This document shows, piece by piece, positions 28,545 through 37,279 of a DNA stretch of 64,000 bases (its first letter is position 1; each line of letters starts with the position of its first letter). The DNA is from Verrucomicrobiota bacterium (GTDB taxonomy: Bacteria; Verrucomicrobiota; Verrucomicrobiia; Opitutales; Opitutaceae): assembly GCA_023391285.1 (NCBI GenBank), contig JAEWBF010000123.1, positions 62,001 through 126,000 of the forward strand. The letters run 5' to 3'. Position numbers and translations under genes: made by a program. Below the pieces are notes generated by a model that was not told the DNA's origin, made no database searches, and saw only the letters and a program-made list of their open reading frames with translations.

Positions 28545-31500
28545 ATGTCCTCGCCGATCCCTGCCGCCACCTCCGATCCCCGCTCGCTCGCCTATCTCAA
28601 TCTCAAGCTGCGCGAAATCTCCCAGCCCGGCGTTGCGCAAGGCGATGATGCTTTCGGCGATCTCGTCGGCAACTTCGTCGCCCTGAGCCGCGAAAAAGAT
28701 CGCGCCCTCTCGCGTCACCTCTGCCCCGTCGACCAGCGCATCCAAAACTTCCTTTTCGATTACCTCGAACAGCACGTCGAAACGCCGCGCCTGCCCGCAT
28801 TGACGCTCGTCATCGATCGCCCCGGCCTCGCCCGCATTCTGTCACTGCCACCCTCACGCGACGAACACCAGAGCCCCATCCTGACCTCGCGCCGCGTGCG
28901 GCAGGGCGTGCTTCACAATCCCAAGGCCGATCGTCGCACCACCCAGGGCATCTTCCACGTCACCGAAGGCGGTCTGCCCATTCCCGACGACAAGAAAGCG
29001 GTCCCGCCCGCTGTATTCGGCCGCCTGCTACGCATCGCGCTCCAGCCGCCCCCCGATCTCGCCCGCCTCCCCTTCACCGCCGCCGAAGCGAAACAAGCTG
29101 AATGCTTCGTCTCGCTTTACCTGCGCCCGACCGTTGTGCCTGCCGTGCCCGGCTTCACGCCCGCGCGTTCGATGGAAACGCGTTTCTTCGTCCCCGGCAG
29201 CCTCGTCGCCAATCTCGATTTCGTCGAAAGCATCTTCGGCAACGCGGGCGATCCTCACCTCCCCGAAAACGACGCCGCTCTCGATCCCGAACACTGGACC
29301 GGCCACACCGGCTGCGTCATCCTCGCGCCGCAGCTCAATGGGCTGAAGAAAATCGATCTCGGTCTTCCCGCGTGGGACGCCGCCACCGAACGCCAGCGGC
29401 GCGATGGCATGTGCTGGAAAAAACCCGACGAGCTCTACAACGACGGCAGCCCGTTCAAGATCACCGCGCGCAACGCTTCCGGCACGGTCGTCACGCTGAT
29501 CTCCGACAACTATTTCGGCTACTGCAAAAAGGAGGTGAAGACCCAGATCAGCTTCGCCGCCAATCTCCTTGGCGGCGCTGAAGAGGAACACGCCGGCGGC
29601 GCGCTCGTGTTTCCCAGCTACGACCTCGGCGAAGACTTCCAGCTCAGCAGCTACGTCCCCGGCGTCGACCATACCTTCGAAGACGCCATGAAGCTCCTCG
29701 GCCCCCAAGCCGAACTCCAGCCCGGCGGCTGGGCCAAGGACCGCACGCGGCCCAACATCCACTACGTCCCACAGGACGCGCGTTTCGATCTTCGCACCCA
29801 GCGCATCAGCTGGAAGGACGCCGATGGCTCCGAGCAAACGCTCAAACTCCTTCCGCGCATCACCTACGTCCTGCCGTCCGGATACAAGGTCGAGATGAAC
29901 AAGCCCGACGAGGGCCGCCGCTGGCGCCTGCGCGGCACGACCGCCGAGGGCATTCTGTGTCACAAGCCGTGCACCGTCTCCGGCGGCGGCAAATCCGAAA
30001 TCTCGAAATCCATCGCTGACGCCACGTTCACCGGTCCCGTCTTCGTCGCCGACCTCCAGAAGGATCTCGATCAGGTCGACGAAATCCTCCGTCACGACTA
30101 CACGAAGCGCTACAAGGACCCCGCTCAAAACCGGCCCAACGCCCGCCATATCCTCGACCCGCGCCGCTCGCTCGGCTCCGTCGTCAAGCTTCTCTCCGTG
30201 AGCCGCGACTACACCGACGAATACAACGCGTGGCTCGAAAATATTCCCGGCAACATCCGCGACTTGGTTCTCATCCTGAAGCGCGCCTACAAATCCAAAT
30301 GGGGCGACGACTGGCGCAAGTTCTACGGCGTGGACACCATCAACGGCCGCCCGGGTAACGAGCTCAAATACAAGCGCGACCGCCTGCTCACGCACTACCT
30401 TCGCGTGGGCTACACCAAGGACGGCGGCTGGCGCACCTTCACGCTGCGCAAAGACTTTTTCCCCGCCGAAAAAATCCAGGCCGAAGACGATATCACCGCC
30501 TCCGCCGTCGCGCCGCGCAGCATCGTCCATGGCGCGCCCGTCAACGAATCCAATGGAGGCGCGGTGCCCTCACCGCGCGACGCCGCTCCGTCCTATAAAT
30601 TCGTTCACAACTGCGAAACCCGCCTCTTCCAGCGGCCCGACGATGCGATCGTCCGCGGCTACGACAAACGCACGGAGCGCGACTTCGGCCAGCCCGGTAA
30701 TTTCTTCTCCAACTACGAGCCGCTCGATCGCGCTGCAGCGGTCGCCGTCGTCGAGGACACGCTCGGCTTCGACGCTTTCACCGATCCGATTCGCAAGATC
30801 TTTCACGACTACCTCGACAATCCGGGCCCCAAGTTCCTGGTCTCACCCGCACATCCGCGCCTCGTCGACGGCAAGCCGTCCAAGAATCCTCGATACCTCC
30901 AGTATCGCCCCGATCTCGAAGACCCACGCGCCACCTATCTTGCCCAAACCGGCGCGCGCCTCTACCGCCGCCTCCCCGCCGACTCACCCGTTGTCTTCCC
31001 CGTCGGCGCCGTCCTCATGGGCCGCCGCCTGAATCCGCCCGAGCCCGGCGTCCGCCCGCTCTGCGTTTTCGGCCCGGTTCACTACCAGGAATTGCCCGAG
31101 GCGTTCATGGATCTCATCGCCAGTCTCACCGGTAAATCGCCGTCGACGACCGGCGCCGGCTCCGAGGGCGCGCTCACGAAGGGCCCATTCAACGCGCTTC
31201 CTCCCATCTACGATCTGAACGTCGCGCTCGTCTCCTACATCCTCACCGGCCTGCCGATCTTCTCCTCCGCCGCGGGCTGGCTCGGCCCGAAGCTCCGCGT
31301 CGACCACGACGTCTCGCTTCTCGTGCCTGAAATCTGGGCGCGCATGACTCCGGAAGAACGCGATCCGCAGTTCATGATCGATCACGGCTACCTCGAGCGC
31401 TGCACCGACTTCGATCACAAGGGCAAACGCGTCCTCGCCAGCCGTCTCGGCTGGCGCATCACGGAGCGCTTCGTGCAGGCATTCTGCGGCCGTGTGTTCA

Positions 31501-32021
31501 GCAATCCGACCACCGTATTCGAATCCGAACTACTCCGGCCGGAACAGCAGGATATCGACGTCTTCGTCGACGGCGTCGCCAACATCGTCGATGCGATGCG
31601 CACCGCCGCCACGAACTACTTCAACGACGGCTCGATCGAACAAGCCTGCCCGCCTCTCCGGGCGCTGCTTCACATCATGCGCGACGGCACGTGGGAGGGC
31701 CGCGGTCCCGACGATCCCGCCTTCCGTTCGCTCTTCGACCGCGACACCGTCCTGCAAAGCGACTGGTATCGCGCGCGTCTCGAAGCCAAGCGGCAGACCG
31801 ACGCCTGGCTCTGGGAACGCCACGCCCGCTACCTCGAGAAATTCCTGCAGCGCGCCAACTACGCCGAGGTCGCCAACGAGCTGAAGATCCGCGCCAAGCT
31901 CGAGCGCGTCACCCAGGCCGCCCGCGCCGCGCGCCAGCCCGATTATATCGATGAATTGGTCGGCACCCTCGGCGCCGAACCCGCCATCGCCGCCGAACTC
32001 AAACGCCATCCGCTGCACTGA
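28545..32021 (+). CDS. large conserved protein of unknown function with P-loop-like motif
   Basis: 1158-residue soluble protein with no signal peptide or membrane segment. No named family recognised. Blocks that look highly conserved are 'DNYFGYCKKEVKTQISFAAN' (~residues 323-342), 'GGAEEEHAGGALVFPSYDLG' (~345-365), 'VEMNKPDEGRRWRLRG' (~450-465), 'PCTVSGGGKSEISKS' (~475-490), 'DPRRSLGSVVKLLSVSRDY' (~540-558) and 'LPEAFMDLIASLTGKSPSTTG' (~853-873). GGGKSE resembles the Walker A loop of HPr kinase and PEP carboxykinase, so a nucleotide-binding role is possible but unproven. Residues ~670-678 are encoded by a palindromic repeat. ATG at 28545 is chosen because 'YLNLKL' similarity begins soon after; the frame extends to 28470. 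Confidence 0.72.
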   Translation: MSSPIPAATSDPRSLAYLNLKLREISQPGVAQGDDAFGDLVGNFVALSREKDRALSRHLCPVDQRIQNFLFDYLEQHVETPRLPALTLVIDRPGLARILSLPPSRDEHQSPILTSRRVRQGVLHNPKADRRTTQGIFHVTEGGLPIPDDKKAVPPAVFGRLLRIALQPPPDLARLPFTAAEAKQAECFVSLYLRPTVVPAVPGFTPARSMETRFFVPGSLVANLDFVESIFGNAGDPHLPENDAALDPEHWTGHTGCVILAPQLNGLKKIDLGLPAWDAATERQRRDGMCWKKPDELYNDGSPFKITARNASGTVVTLISDNYFGYCKKEVKTQISFAANLLGGAEEEHAGGALVFPSYDLGEDFQLSSYVPGVDHTFEDAMKLLGPQAELQPGGWAKDRTRPNIHYVPQDARFDLRTQRISWKDADGSEQTLKLLPRITYVLPSGYKVEMNKPDEGRRWRLRGTTAEGILCHKPCTVSGGGKSEISKSIADATFTGPVFVADLQKDLDQVDEILRHDYTKRYKDPAQNRPNARHILDPRRSLGSVVKLLSVSRDYTDEYNAWLENIPGNIRDLVLILKRAYKSKWGDDWRKFYGVDTINGRPGNELKYKRDRLLTHYLRVGYTKDGGWRTFTLRKDFFPAEKIQAEDDITASAVAPRSIVHGAPVNESNGGAVPSPRDAAPSYKFVHNCETRLFQRPDDAIVRGYDKRTERDFGQPGNFFSNYEPLDRAAAVAVVEDTLGFDAFTDPIRKIFHDYLDNPGPKFLVSPAHPRLVDGKPSKNPRYLQYRPDLEDPRATYLAQTGARLYRRLPADSPVVFPVGAVLMGRRLNPPEPGVRPLCVFGPVHYQELPEAFMDLIASLTGKSPSTTGAGSEGALTKGPFNALPPIYDLNVALVSYILTGLPIFSSAAGWLGPKLRVDHDVSLLVPEIWARMTPEERDPQFMIDHGYLERCTDFDHKGKRVLASRLGWRITERFVQAFCGRVFSNPTTVFESELLRPEQQDIDVFVDGVANIVDAMRTAATNYFNDGSIEQACPPLRALLHIMRDGTWEGRGPDDPAFRSLFDRDTVLQSDWYRARLEAKRQTDAWLWERHARYLEKFLQRANYAEVANELKIRAKLERVTQAARAARQPDYIDELVGTLGAEPAIAAELKRHPLH
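30553..30578. repeat. palindromic repeat inside a coding region
   Basis: Exact 26-base copy of 4959-4984 (stem GCGCGGTG / CACCGCGC). It lies in frame within the large unknown gene and encodes about nine residues ('NGGAVPSPR') in a low-complexity linker just before 'YKFVHNCETRLF'. Confidence 0.8.
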
Positions 32022-32025
32022 TCGC

Positions 32026-32050
32026 GTAGCACGGGCAACCTGCCCGTGCT
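32026..32050. terminator. GTAG-type palindrome between convergent genes
   Basis: GTAG overlapping a perfect 10-bp stem AGCACGGGCA / TGCCCGTGCT with loop ACC. It lies 5 bases after the large unknown gene and 19 bases before the end of the convergent MRJP-family gene. There is no T-tract on either side, so termination is likely but not certain. Confidence 0.6.
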
Positions 32051-32068
32051 ATCCACCGTGCGTTCCGC

Positions 32069-33214
32069 CTACTCCGCCGGCACCAACGCATCCGGCACCG
32101 CCAGCCGATACACCCGATACGGGTCCTGCACCTTCATTTCGCCGCGATTGAACTTCGGCGTCAGGTGTATTTGCGAGGTGGTTACAAGCAGGTCGCCGTC
32201 CGGCGTGAACGCGAGACTGTCCGGCCAGCGCAACTGTTCGTCTTGCGCGATGATCTCCGACTGCCGCGTCACCACATCATACGCCACCACGGCATCTTCC
32301 TCGATCGCCGTCACGTAGACTTTGCCGTCGCGATAAGCCAGTCCGTCCGACGCCGGCAGCCGCCCCACGCGCTCGATCCGCTGCGCGATTTCGCCATCCG
32401 AAATACCTTCCGTCTCCAACACCTGCAGCGGAATCCTATACAGCGTGTGCCCCGTCAGCGCTTTGTAGTAGAGCCAGCGTCCCACGGGATCGATCGCGAT
32501 CCCGTCCGACGCAAGCGCCAGCGGCTGCTGCTTCTCGGGATCCATCAAGACGTTTCCTTGCACCTTCAATGCCAGGTTCGGCTCCGGCTGCACCGACGGA
32601 TCGTTGTCCAGCACCCGACGCGCCGCCCCCGTCCGCAAATCCACCACCACCAGCGCGCCCATGTTGGAGTCCGTCAGAAACGCATACTGGTTCTTCGTAT
32701 CGACGCGCACGTCGTTCAGATAGCTGCGCTCCGGCGCCACGTCCGGCCCGAAACGAATCACCTGCGCCACCTCGTTCGTGCCCAGATTCACCCTCACCAG
32801 CTTCGCCCCGCCCTCCACCACTCCCGTCTGCTTCGGCGAACCCGCGTCAACAATCCACAACGTGTCCTGATCGTCCACGTGCACGCTTTGCACGCAGACA
32901 AAACGATGCGCCGCCGGTCCGCTCTTCGCATTCCACGCGACATCCGGAAAGGGTCGCAGCACCCCCGATTCCTCCACCTCCGCCACCGACGTGGTGTGTC
33001 CATCCGACCAATACGGGAAGTTCACGAACCTTCGCCCGCTGCTCGAAACCGCCACGCCCGTCACCTGCTGATGCGGAAACTCCGCCACCACCTCGAGCTT
33101 CGGCGGTTCCGCCGTCACGACCACTGCCTTCGGAGCCGTCGAAACCGACGCGCATCCGCCCCACATCGCCGCAACTCCCGTCGCTATGCATCCCAGCCTG
33201 AGTTTCGCGTTCAT
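32069..33214 (-). CDS. lipoprotein of the major royal jelly protein/yellow family
   Basis: 381-residue predicted lipoprotein: a signal peptide ends in the lipobox 'MWGGCAS' (Cys21). The rest is a six-bladed propeller of the MRJP/yellow family ('WNAKSGPAAHRFVCVQSVHVDDQDTLWIVD', split here across strands, 'SYLNDVRVDTKNQYAFLTDS', 'ASDGIAIDPVGRWLYY', 'LRWPDSLAFTPDGDLL'). Bacterial members are often called L-dopachrome tautomerase-related, but activity is unproven. ATG at 33214. Divergent from the BASS transporter gene. Confidence 0.88.
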   Translation of the reverse strand: MNAKLRLGCIATGVAAMWGGCASVSTAPKAVVVTAEPPKLEVVAEFPHQQVTGVAVSSSGRRFVNFPYWSDGHTTSVAEVEESGVLRPFPDVAWNAKSGPAAHRFVCVQSVHVDDQDTLWIVDAGSPKQTGVVEGGAKLVRVNLGTNEVAQVIRFGPDVAPERSYLNDVRVDTKNQYAFLTDSNMGALVVVDLRTGAARRVLDNDPSVQPEPNLALKVQGNVLMDPEKQQPLALASDGIAIDPVGRWLYYKALTGHTLYRIPLQVLETEGISDGEIAQRIERVGRLPASDGLAYRDGKVYVTAIEEDAVVAYDVVTRQSEIIAQDEQLRWPDSLAFTPDGDLLVTTSQIHLTPKFNRGEMKVQDPYRVYRLAVPDALVPAE

Positions 33215-33377
33215 CGCGCAACCTAGCTGCCCGCTCCATCTCCCGCCATCGGCTCGTTTCCCCCGTCTCCGATGGGAACCTTACCCGGCGTTCCACTCCG
33301 TCAGCGCGCTGCGCAGAACGGTGACACACTCCACCCTCGCCAGCGCGCGCGCGCCGCCCCTCACTTCGGCGTCCCGC

Positions 33378-34331
33378 ATGGCGCGTCTCCTCGCCCAACT
33401 CACCAATGCCTTCCCCGCTTGGGTCGTGCTGCTTTCCGGCATCGCTCTTTTCGCACCCCAAGGGTTCACGTGGTTCTCCGGGCCGTGGATCGTCTGGGGG
33501 CTCGCCGTCATCATGCTCGGCATGGGCCTCACCCTCACGATCGAGGATTTTCGCGCGGTGCTCCGCATGCGCCGCGCCGTCGCGCTCGGGTTCATCGCCC
33601 AATTCACCATCATGCCGTTTCTCGGCTGGTCGCTGGGCAAGCTCTTCGCTCTCGAACCCGCCTTTGCCGTCGGACTTATTCTGGTGGCCTGCTGCCCCGG
33701 CGGAACGGCCTCCAACGTCGTCACCTACCTTGCTCGCGCAAATGTCTGCCTCTCCGTCGTGATGACCATGTGCTCCACTTTCGGTGCCGTTGCACTCACG
33801 CCACTCCTCACCTCCTGGCTCGCCGGAACACTCGTGCCCGTCGACGGCTGGGGCCTGTTTCGCAGCACCGTCCAGGTCGTCGTGCTTCCCGTGCTCATTG
33901 GCGTTTGGCTCAATCGTGTCGCTCCGAGCGCAGTTCGGCGCACGCAGCTCGTCCTTCCGCTCGTTTCGGTCATCACCATCGCTCTGATTTGCGCCAGCAT
34001 CATCGGCGGCAGTGCACCTGCCATCAAAGCCGCCGCCCCGCGACTTCTCGGCGCCGTCGCCGGCCTGCACATCGGCGGCTTCGCGCTCGGCTATCTCGCC
34101 GCCCGCCTCACGCGTTGGGATGTCACCGTCGCCCGCACCATCTCGATCGAGGTCGGCATGCAAAACTCCGGCCTCGGCGTCGTTCTCGCCCGCAACCATT
34201 TCGCCGATCCGCTTACCGCCGCGCCTTGCGCCATTTCGAGCGTTTTCCACTCCGTCATCGGCAGCGCGCTGGCCGGCTACTGGCGGCTGCGCGGCCGCCC
34301 GTCAAACGCCTCGCAGAATTCGCCCATCTGA
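33378..34331 (+). CDS. bile acid:sodium symporter (BASS) family transporter
   Basis: 317-residue membrane protein with about nine to ten hydrophobic segments. Family signatures are 'LVACCPGGTASNVVTYLA' (residues ~96-113) and 'SIEVGMQNSGLGVVLA' (~256-271), the two crossing helices with the sodium sites. Bacterial members move small organic anions with sodium; the substrate here cannot be read from sequence. ATG at 33378 starts right before the first membrane segment; the longer frame from 33186 adds an overlap with the divergent gene and no plausible domain. Confidence 0.9.
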   Translation: MARLLAQLTNAFPAWVVLLSGIALFAPQGFTWFSGPWIVWGLAVIMLGMGLTLTIEDFRAVLRMRRAVALGFIAQFTIMPFLGWSLGKLFALEPAFAVGLILVACCPGGTASNVVTYLARANVCLSVVMTMCSTFGAVALTPLLTSWLAGTLVPVDGWGLFRSTVQVVVLPVLIGVWLNRVAPSAVRRTQLVLPLVSVITIALICASIIGGSAPAIKAAAPRLLGAVAGLHIGGFALGYLAARLTRWDVTVARTISIEVGMQNSGLGVVLARNHFADPLTAAPCAISSVFHSVIGSALAGYWRLRGRPSNASQNSPI

Positions 34332-34349
34332 ATTCTCAACTCGATTCGC

Positions 34350-36107
34350 TTACGTCTTGAAGCTCTTCGTCGCGCACCGCTGCAACTCGTCCACGGTGAA
34401 AGGCTTCTTCAACAACATCACGTCCGAGTGACCTTCCAGTTTGCGCGCCATGTCGCCTTGGTCGTGGCCGCTCATTAACACCACCGGAAGGTTCGGCTGA
34501 ATTTCTCGCAACTTCACCAACGTCGTCAGTCCATCCATCTTCGGCATGGTCATGTCCAGCAGCACGCCGGCCAAGCCATTCGGCTCTCGTCCGATGAGCT
34601 CGACCGCCTCCGTGCCATCGGATGCCACGACCGCGTCGAAGCCTTGCCGCGAGATCGCCGCCGCCGCCACGAGCCGCACCGCTTCTTCGTCATCCACCAC
34701 CAACACCCGACCTTTCCCTTTCGGGGCCGCCGGCGCGGGCGACTCGACCAGAATTGCGCTCGGCGCCGCGGCCACAGGGAAATAAACGCGAAACGTCGTC
34801 CCACGCCCGTGCTCCGTGTCGACGTGCATCGCGCCTCCATGCCCCCGCACAATGCCCAACACCGCGCAAAGCCCCAAACCGCGCCCCGTGAACTTCGTCG
34901 TGAAAAACGGCTCGAAAATCCGGCTCAAGGTGTCCGGCGTCATCCCCGATCCTGTGTCCGCCACCTGCACCGTCACGAAATCGCCCGCCTTCGCCTCGCC
35001 CCGAAATGCCGTCTTCTCCAACGCCGCCTCGTCGAGCGCCGTCGTTCCCGTCGAAAGCCGGATCTTGCGCGTCCCACCGTTCAACGCTTCCGCCGCGTTC
35101 AACACCAGGTTCATGAACACCTGACGCAGCCGCGCCGCGTCGCCGGCGATCGCCGGCAATGTCGGCGCTAGTTCCAATGCGAGCTCCGCATCTTTCGGCA
35201 CCGACGCGTGCAACAGCTGCAGCGTTTCCCGCAGCAATACGTTCAAATCCAACGCCGCCGCGCTCACCTGCCCTTTTCCCGCATACACGAGAAGCTGCTG
35301 ACAAAGTCCCGCGGCGCGTAACGAGTTCTCCTCGATCCGCCTCAAATGCTGGCTCACGTCCGTGCCTTGCGGCACATCCATCCCAGCCAGCGAAGCGCTC
35401 GCGAGGATTCCCGTGAGGATATTGTTAAAATCGTGCGCCACGCCTCCCGCGAGCATCCCTAACCCTTCGAGTCGCTGCGTCTCCTCGAGCTTTCGCTCGA
35501 TCATCCGACGCTCTTCCTCGAACCGCTCCCGCTCCGCCGATTCGTGCTTCAACTTCTCCAACGCCGCCTTCAACTCCGCCGTTCGCGTCGCCACCCCCGC
35601 CTCCAGCGACTCCACTTGCGCCCGCGTCTGCTGCCGCAGCATCCACTTCTCCGTCAACGCATGCGCCAGCTGCAGCACCTCGATGTTGTCGAACGGTTTC
35701 TTCAATATCACCCACCGGTCCGGCCGCCCCAACTTCCGCGCCATGTCCGACCACGAGTAGTCGGAATAAGCGCTGCAAATCACGATCTCCAGATCGTCGT
35801 CGATCGCCCACAACCGCTGCGCGGTCTCAATTCCGTCAATACCCGGCGGCATCCGCACATCCACAAATGCCACCGCAAACGACGAGCCGCCGCGCTTTTC
35901 CGCCTCCAACTTATCCACGGCCTCCATGCCCTGCGCCGCATACGTCAGCCGGAAGGTCGCAGCCGGAGCCGTCGCCACATTCCCGAAGAGCGCCTCTTCC
36001 ATCGCCGCCAGCCGCGGATCCGGCGCCGCCGAGACGAGAATCTTCTGAAACGCTTCGAACACCGACTGGTTGTCGTCGACGATCAAAATATTCCCGCGCG
36101 TGTTCAT
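34350..36107 (-). CDS. hybrid histidine kinase: receiver-HisKA-HATPase-receiver
   Basis: 585-residue cytoplasmic signalling protein. N-terminal receiver (~1-150) with Asp83 in 'AFVDVRMPPGIDG' and an inserted loop 'PDPRLAAMEEALFGNV'; coiled coil (~160-215); HisKA with His225 in 'GGVAHDFNNILTG'; HATPase (~330-450) with 'FMNLVLNAAEAL', 'VADTGSGM' and 'GRGLGLCAV'; C-terminal receiver with 'GVLLDMTMPKMDG'. No sensor domain or membrane segment, so it probably receives its signal as phosphate on the first receiver. ATG at 36107; the longer frame from 36215 lacks domain content. It converges with the BASS gene. Confidence 0.9.
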   Translation of the reverse strand: MNTRGNILIVDDNQSVFEAFQKILVSAAPDPRLAAMEEALFGNVATAPAATFRLTYAAQGMEAVDKLEAEKRGGSSFAVAFVDVRMPPGIDGIETAQRLWAIDDDLEIVICSAYSDYSWSDMARKLGRPDRWVILKKPFDNIEVLQLAHALTEKWMLRQQTRAQVESLEAGVATRTAELKAALEKLKHESAERERFEEERRMIERKLEETQRLEGLGMLAGGVAHDFNNILTGILASASLAGMDVPQGTDVSQHLRRIEENSLRAAGLCQQLLVYAGKGQVSAAALDLNVLLRETLQLLHASVPKDAELALELAPTLPAIAGDAARLRQVFMNLVLNAAEALNGGTRKIRLSTGTTALDEAALEKTAFRGEAKAGDFVTVQVADTGSGMTPDTLSRIFEPFFTTKFTGRGLGLCAVLGIVRGHGGAMHVDTEHGRGTTFRVYFPVAAAPSAILVESPAPAAPKGKGRVLVVDDEEAVRLVAAAAISRQGFDAVVASDGTEAVELIGREPNGLAGVLLDMTMPKMDGLTTLVKLREIQPNLPVVLMSGHDQGDMARKLEGHSDVMLLKKPFTVDELQRCATKSFKT

Positions 36108-36501
36108 GCTGCTTGAGGTCTGAAATCGAGAATTAACGGCCATGGCTGCTTTCGCAAAATTCGGACACACGCCACCGCCCGGCCGCGGGTGACAACCCGA
36201 CCGGTTCGAAACCATTTCGCTGATTTGTCGAGAAGAAGCACGTCATCCAACTCATCGGCACAAACACACTCTTCTTGGGCCGCACGGAGAAAATCTCCGC
36301 GACGACCCGGATTCCTGACAGGGCAATGCACATCTGTTGTGCGGTTGGAACACGTTTGCCAGCTTCCGGCAAACGCCTTTCCCACCCACGGCAAAATCCG
36401 ATCTGCAGTCCCCAAGATCCGACCCGCGGTTCGCCAAAATCTGCGCAACATTACACAAAATTAGCGAAGACGACCGACCTCACGACAGGTAGCGTCCCGC
36501 C
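36108..36501. other. 394-base divergent intergenic region
   Basis: Lies between the divergent hybrid kinase and adenylate kinase genes and is less GC-rich than the coding DNA. It should hold both promoters. One clear structure is the hairpin GTTTGCC / GGCAAAC (36353-36373, loop AGCTTCC). Near the adenylate kinase start the sequence is A/T-rich (ACATTACACAAAATTAGCG, around 36449), a possible promoter. Short reading frames here show no coding signature, so I see no gene. Confidence 0.5.
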
Positions 36502-37266
36502 ATGACCCCAACACGCGATCGCAACGCGTGGATTTTCGGCGGAAACACCCCTTGCCGCCAGCCGCCTGCCGCCGTGCAGCACGCCTGGCGCTTGGTGCTG
36601 ATCGGCCCGCCCGGCGTCGGCAAAGGCACGCAAGCCGCACTGCTCGAATCCGCGCTCGGCGCGTGCACGCTTTCCACCGGTGACTTGTTCCGGGCCGCCA
36701 GCGCCGGTCTCCTCAGCGGCAGCGCCTCCGCCAGCGAGGCTCAGTCGTGCCTGCATCGCGGCGAGCTCGTCAGCGATGACGCCGTCCTTTCTCTCCTTCG
36801 CCAGCGCCGGCATTGTCTGCGCTGCGCCGGCGGTTTCATCCTCGACGGCTTCCCGCGCACCGTCGCCCAAGCGGACGCGTTCGACCACCTCCTCGCCACC
36901 GATCATCTTCAGCTCGATGCCGTCGTGAGTTACGCATTGCCGGCCGCCTTCGCGCTGGAACGTCTCGCTGGTCGCCGTTGCTGCCCGCAGTGCCGTATCA
37001 CTTATCATGTTACATTTCACCGCCCGCTCGTCGAAGGCCTCTGCGATCGCTGCCGCGGCCCCCTGGTGCAACGGCGCGATGATCGACCCGCCGCGATCCA
37101 TGCTCGCTTGAAAGCCTTCGAAACCGCCACCCTTCCCGTGCTCGATTTTTATCGTGCTCGCAGCTTGCTCGTCTCCGTCCATGCCAGCGGCGATCCCGTC
37201 GAAATCCTGGCGCGAACCTTGGACGCGCTGGTCGCCCTCCGCGGAATCGACGCCGCCTGCCATTGA
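36502..37266 (+). CDS. adenylate kinase family protein with zinc-type lid
   Basis: 254-residue nucleoside monophosphate kinase. After a ~28-residue unusual head comes the P-loop 'LIGPPGVGKGTQAALLE', then 'LSTGDLFRAA', 'GGFILDGFPRTVAQAD' and a lid with four cysteines ('CCPQC...CDRC'), the structural zinc site of many bacterial Adk. Then 'LVQRRDDRPAAIHARL'. It differs from housekeeping Adk in the head and in the 'LLSGSASASEAQSCLHRGELV' stretch. It may be a second adk; the usual adk sits near ribosomal protein genes, which are absent here. Confidence 0.85.
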   Translation: MTPTRDRNAWIFGGNTPCRQPPAAVQHAWRLVLIGPPGVGKGTQAALLESALGACTLSTGDLFRAASAGLLSGSASASEAQSCLHRGELVSDDAVLSLLRQRRHCLRCAGGFILDGFPRTVAQADAFDHLLATDHLQLDAVVSYALPAAFALERLAGRRCCPQCRITYHVTFHRPLVEGLCDRCRGPLVQRRDDRPAAIHARLKAFETATLPVLDFYRARSLLVSVHASGDPVEILARTLDALVALRGIDAACH

Positions 37267-37279
37267 CGGCGCCCGTCTC

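Noticed and set aside
29028..30530. 500-residue minus-strand frame inside the large unknown gene
   Set aside because: Antisense frame with no domain, fully within a gene that has strong conserved-looking blocks.
36104..36451. 115-residue minus-strand frame in the kinase/adk gap
   Set aside because: No coding periodicity, overlaps the kinase start and lacks any recognised motif; treated as intergenic.
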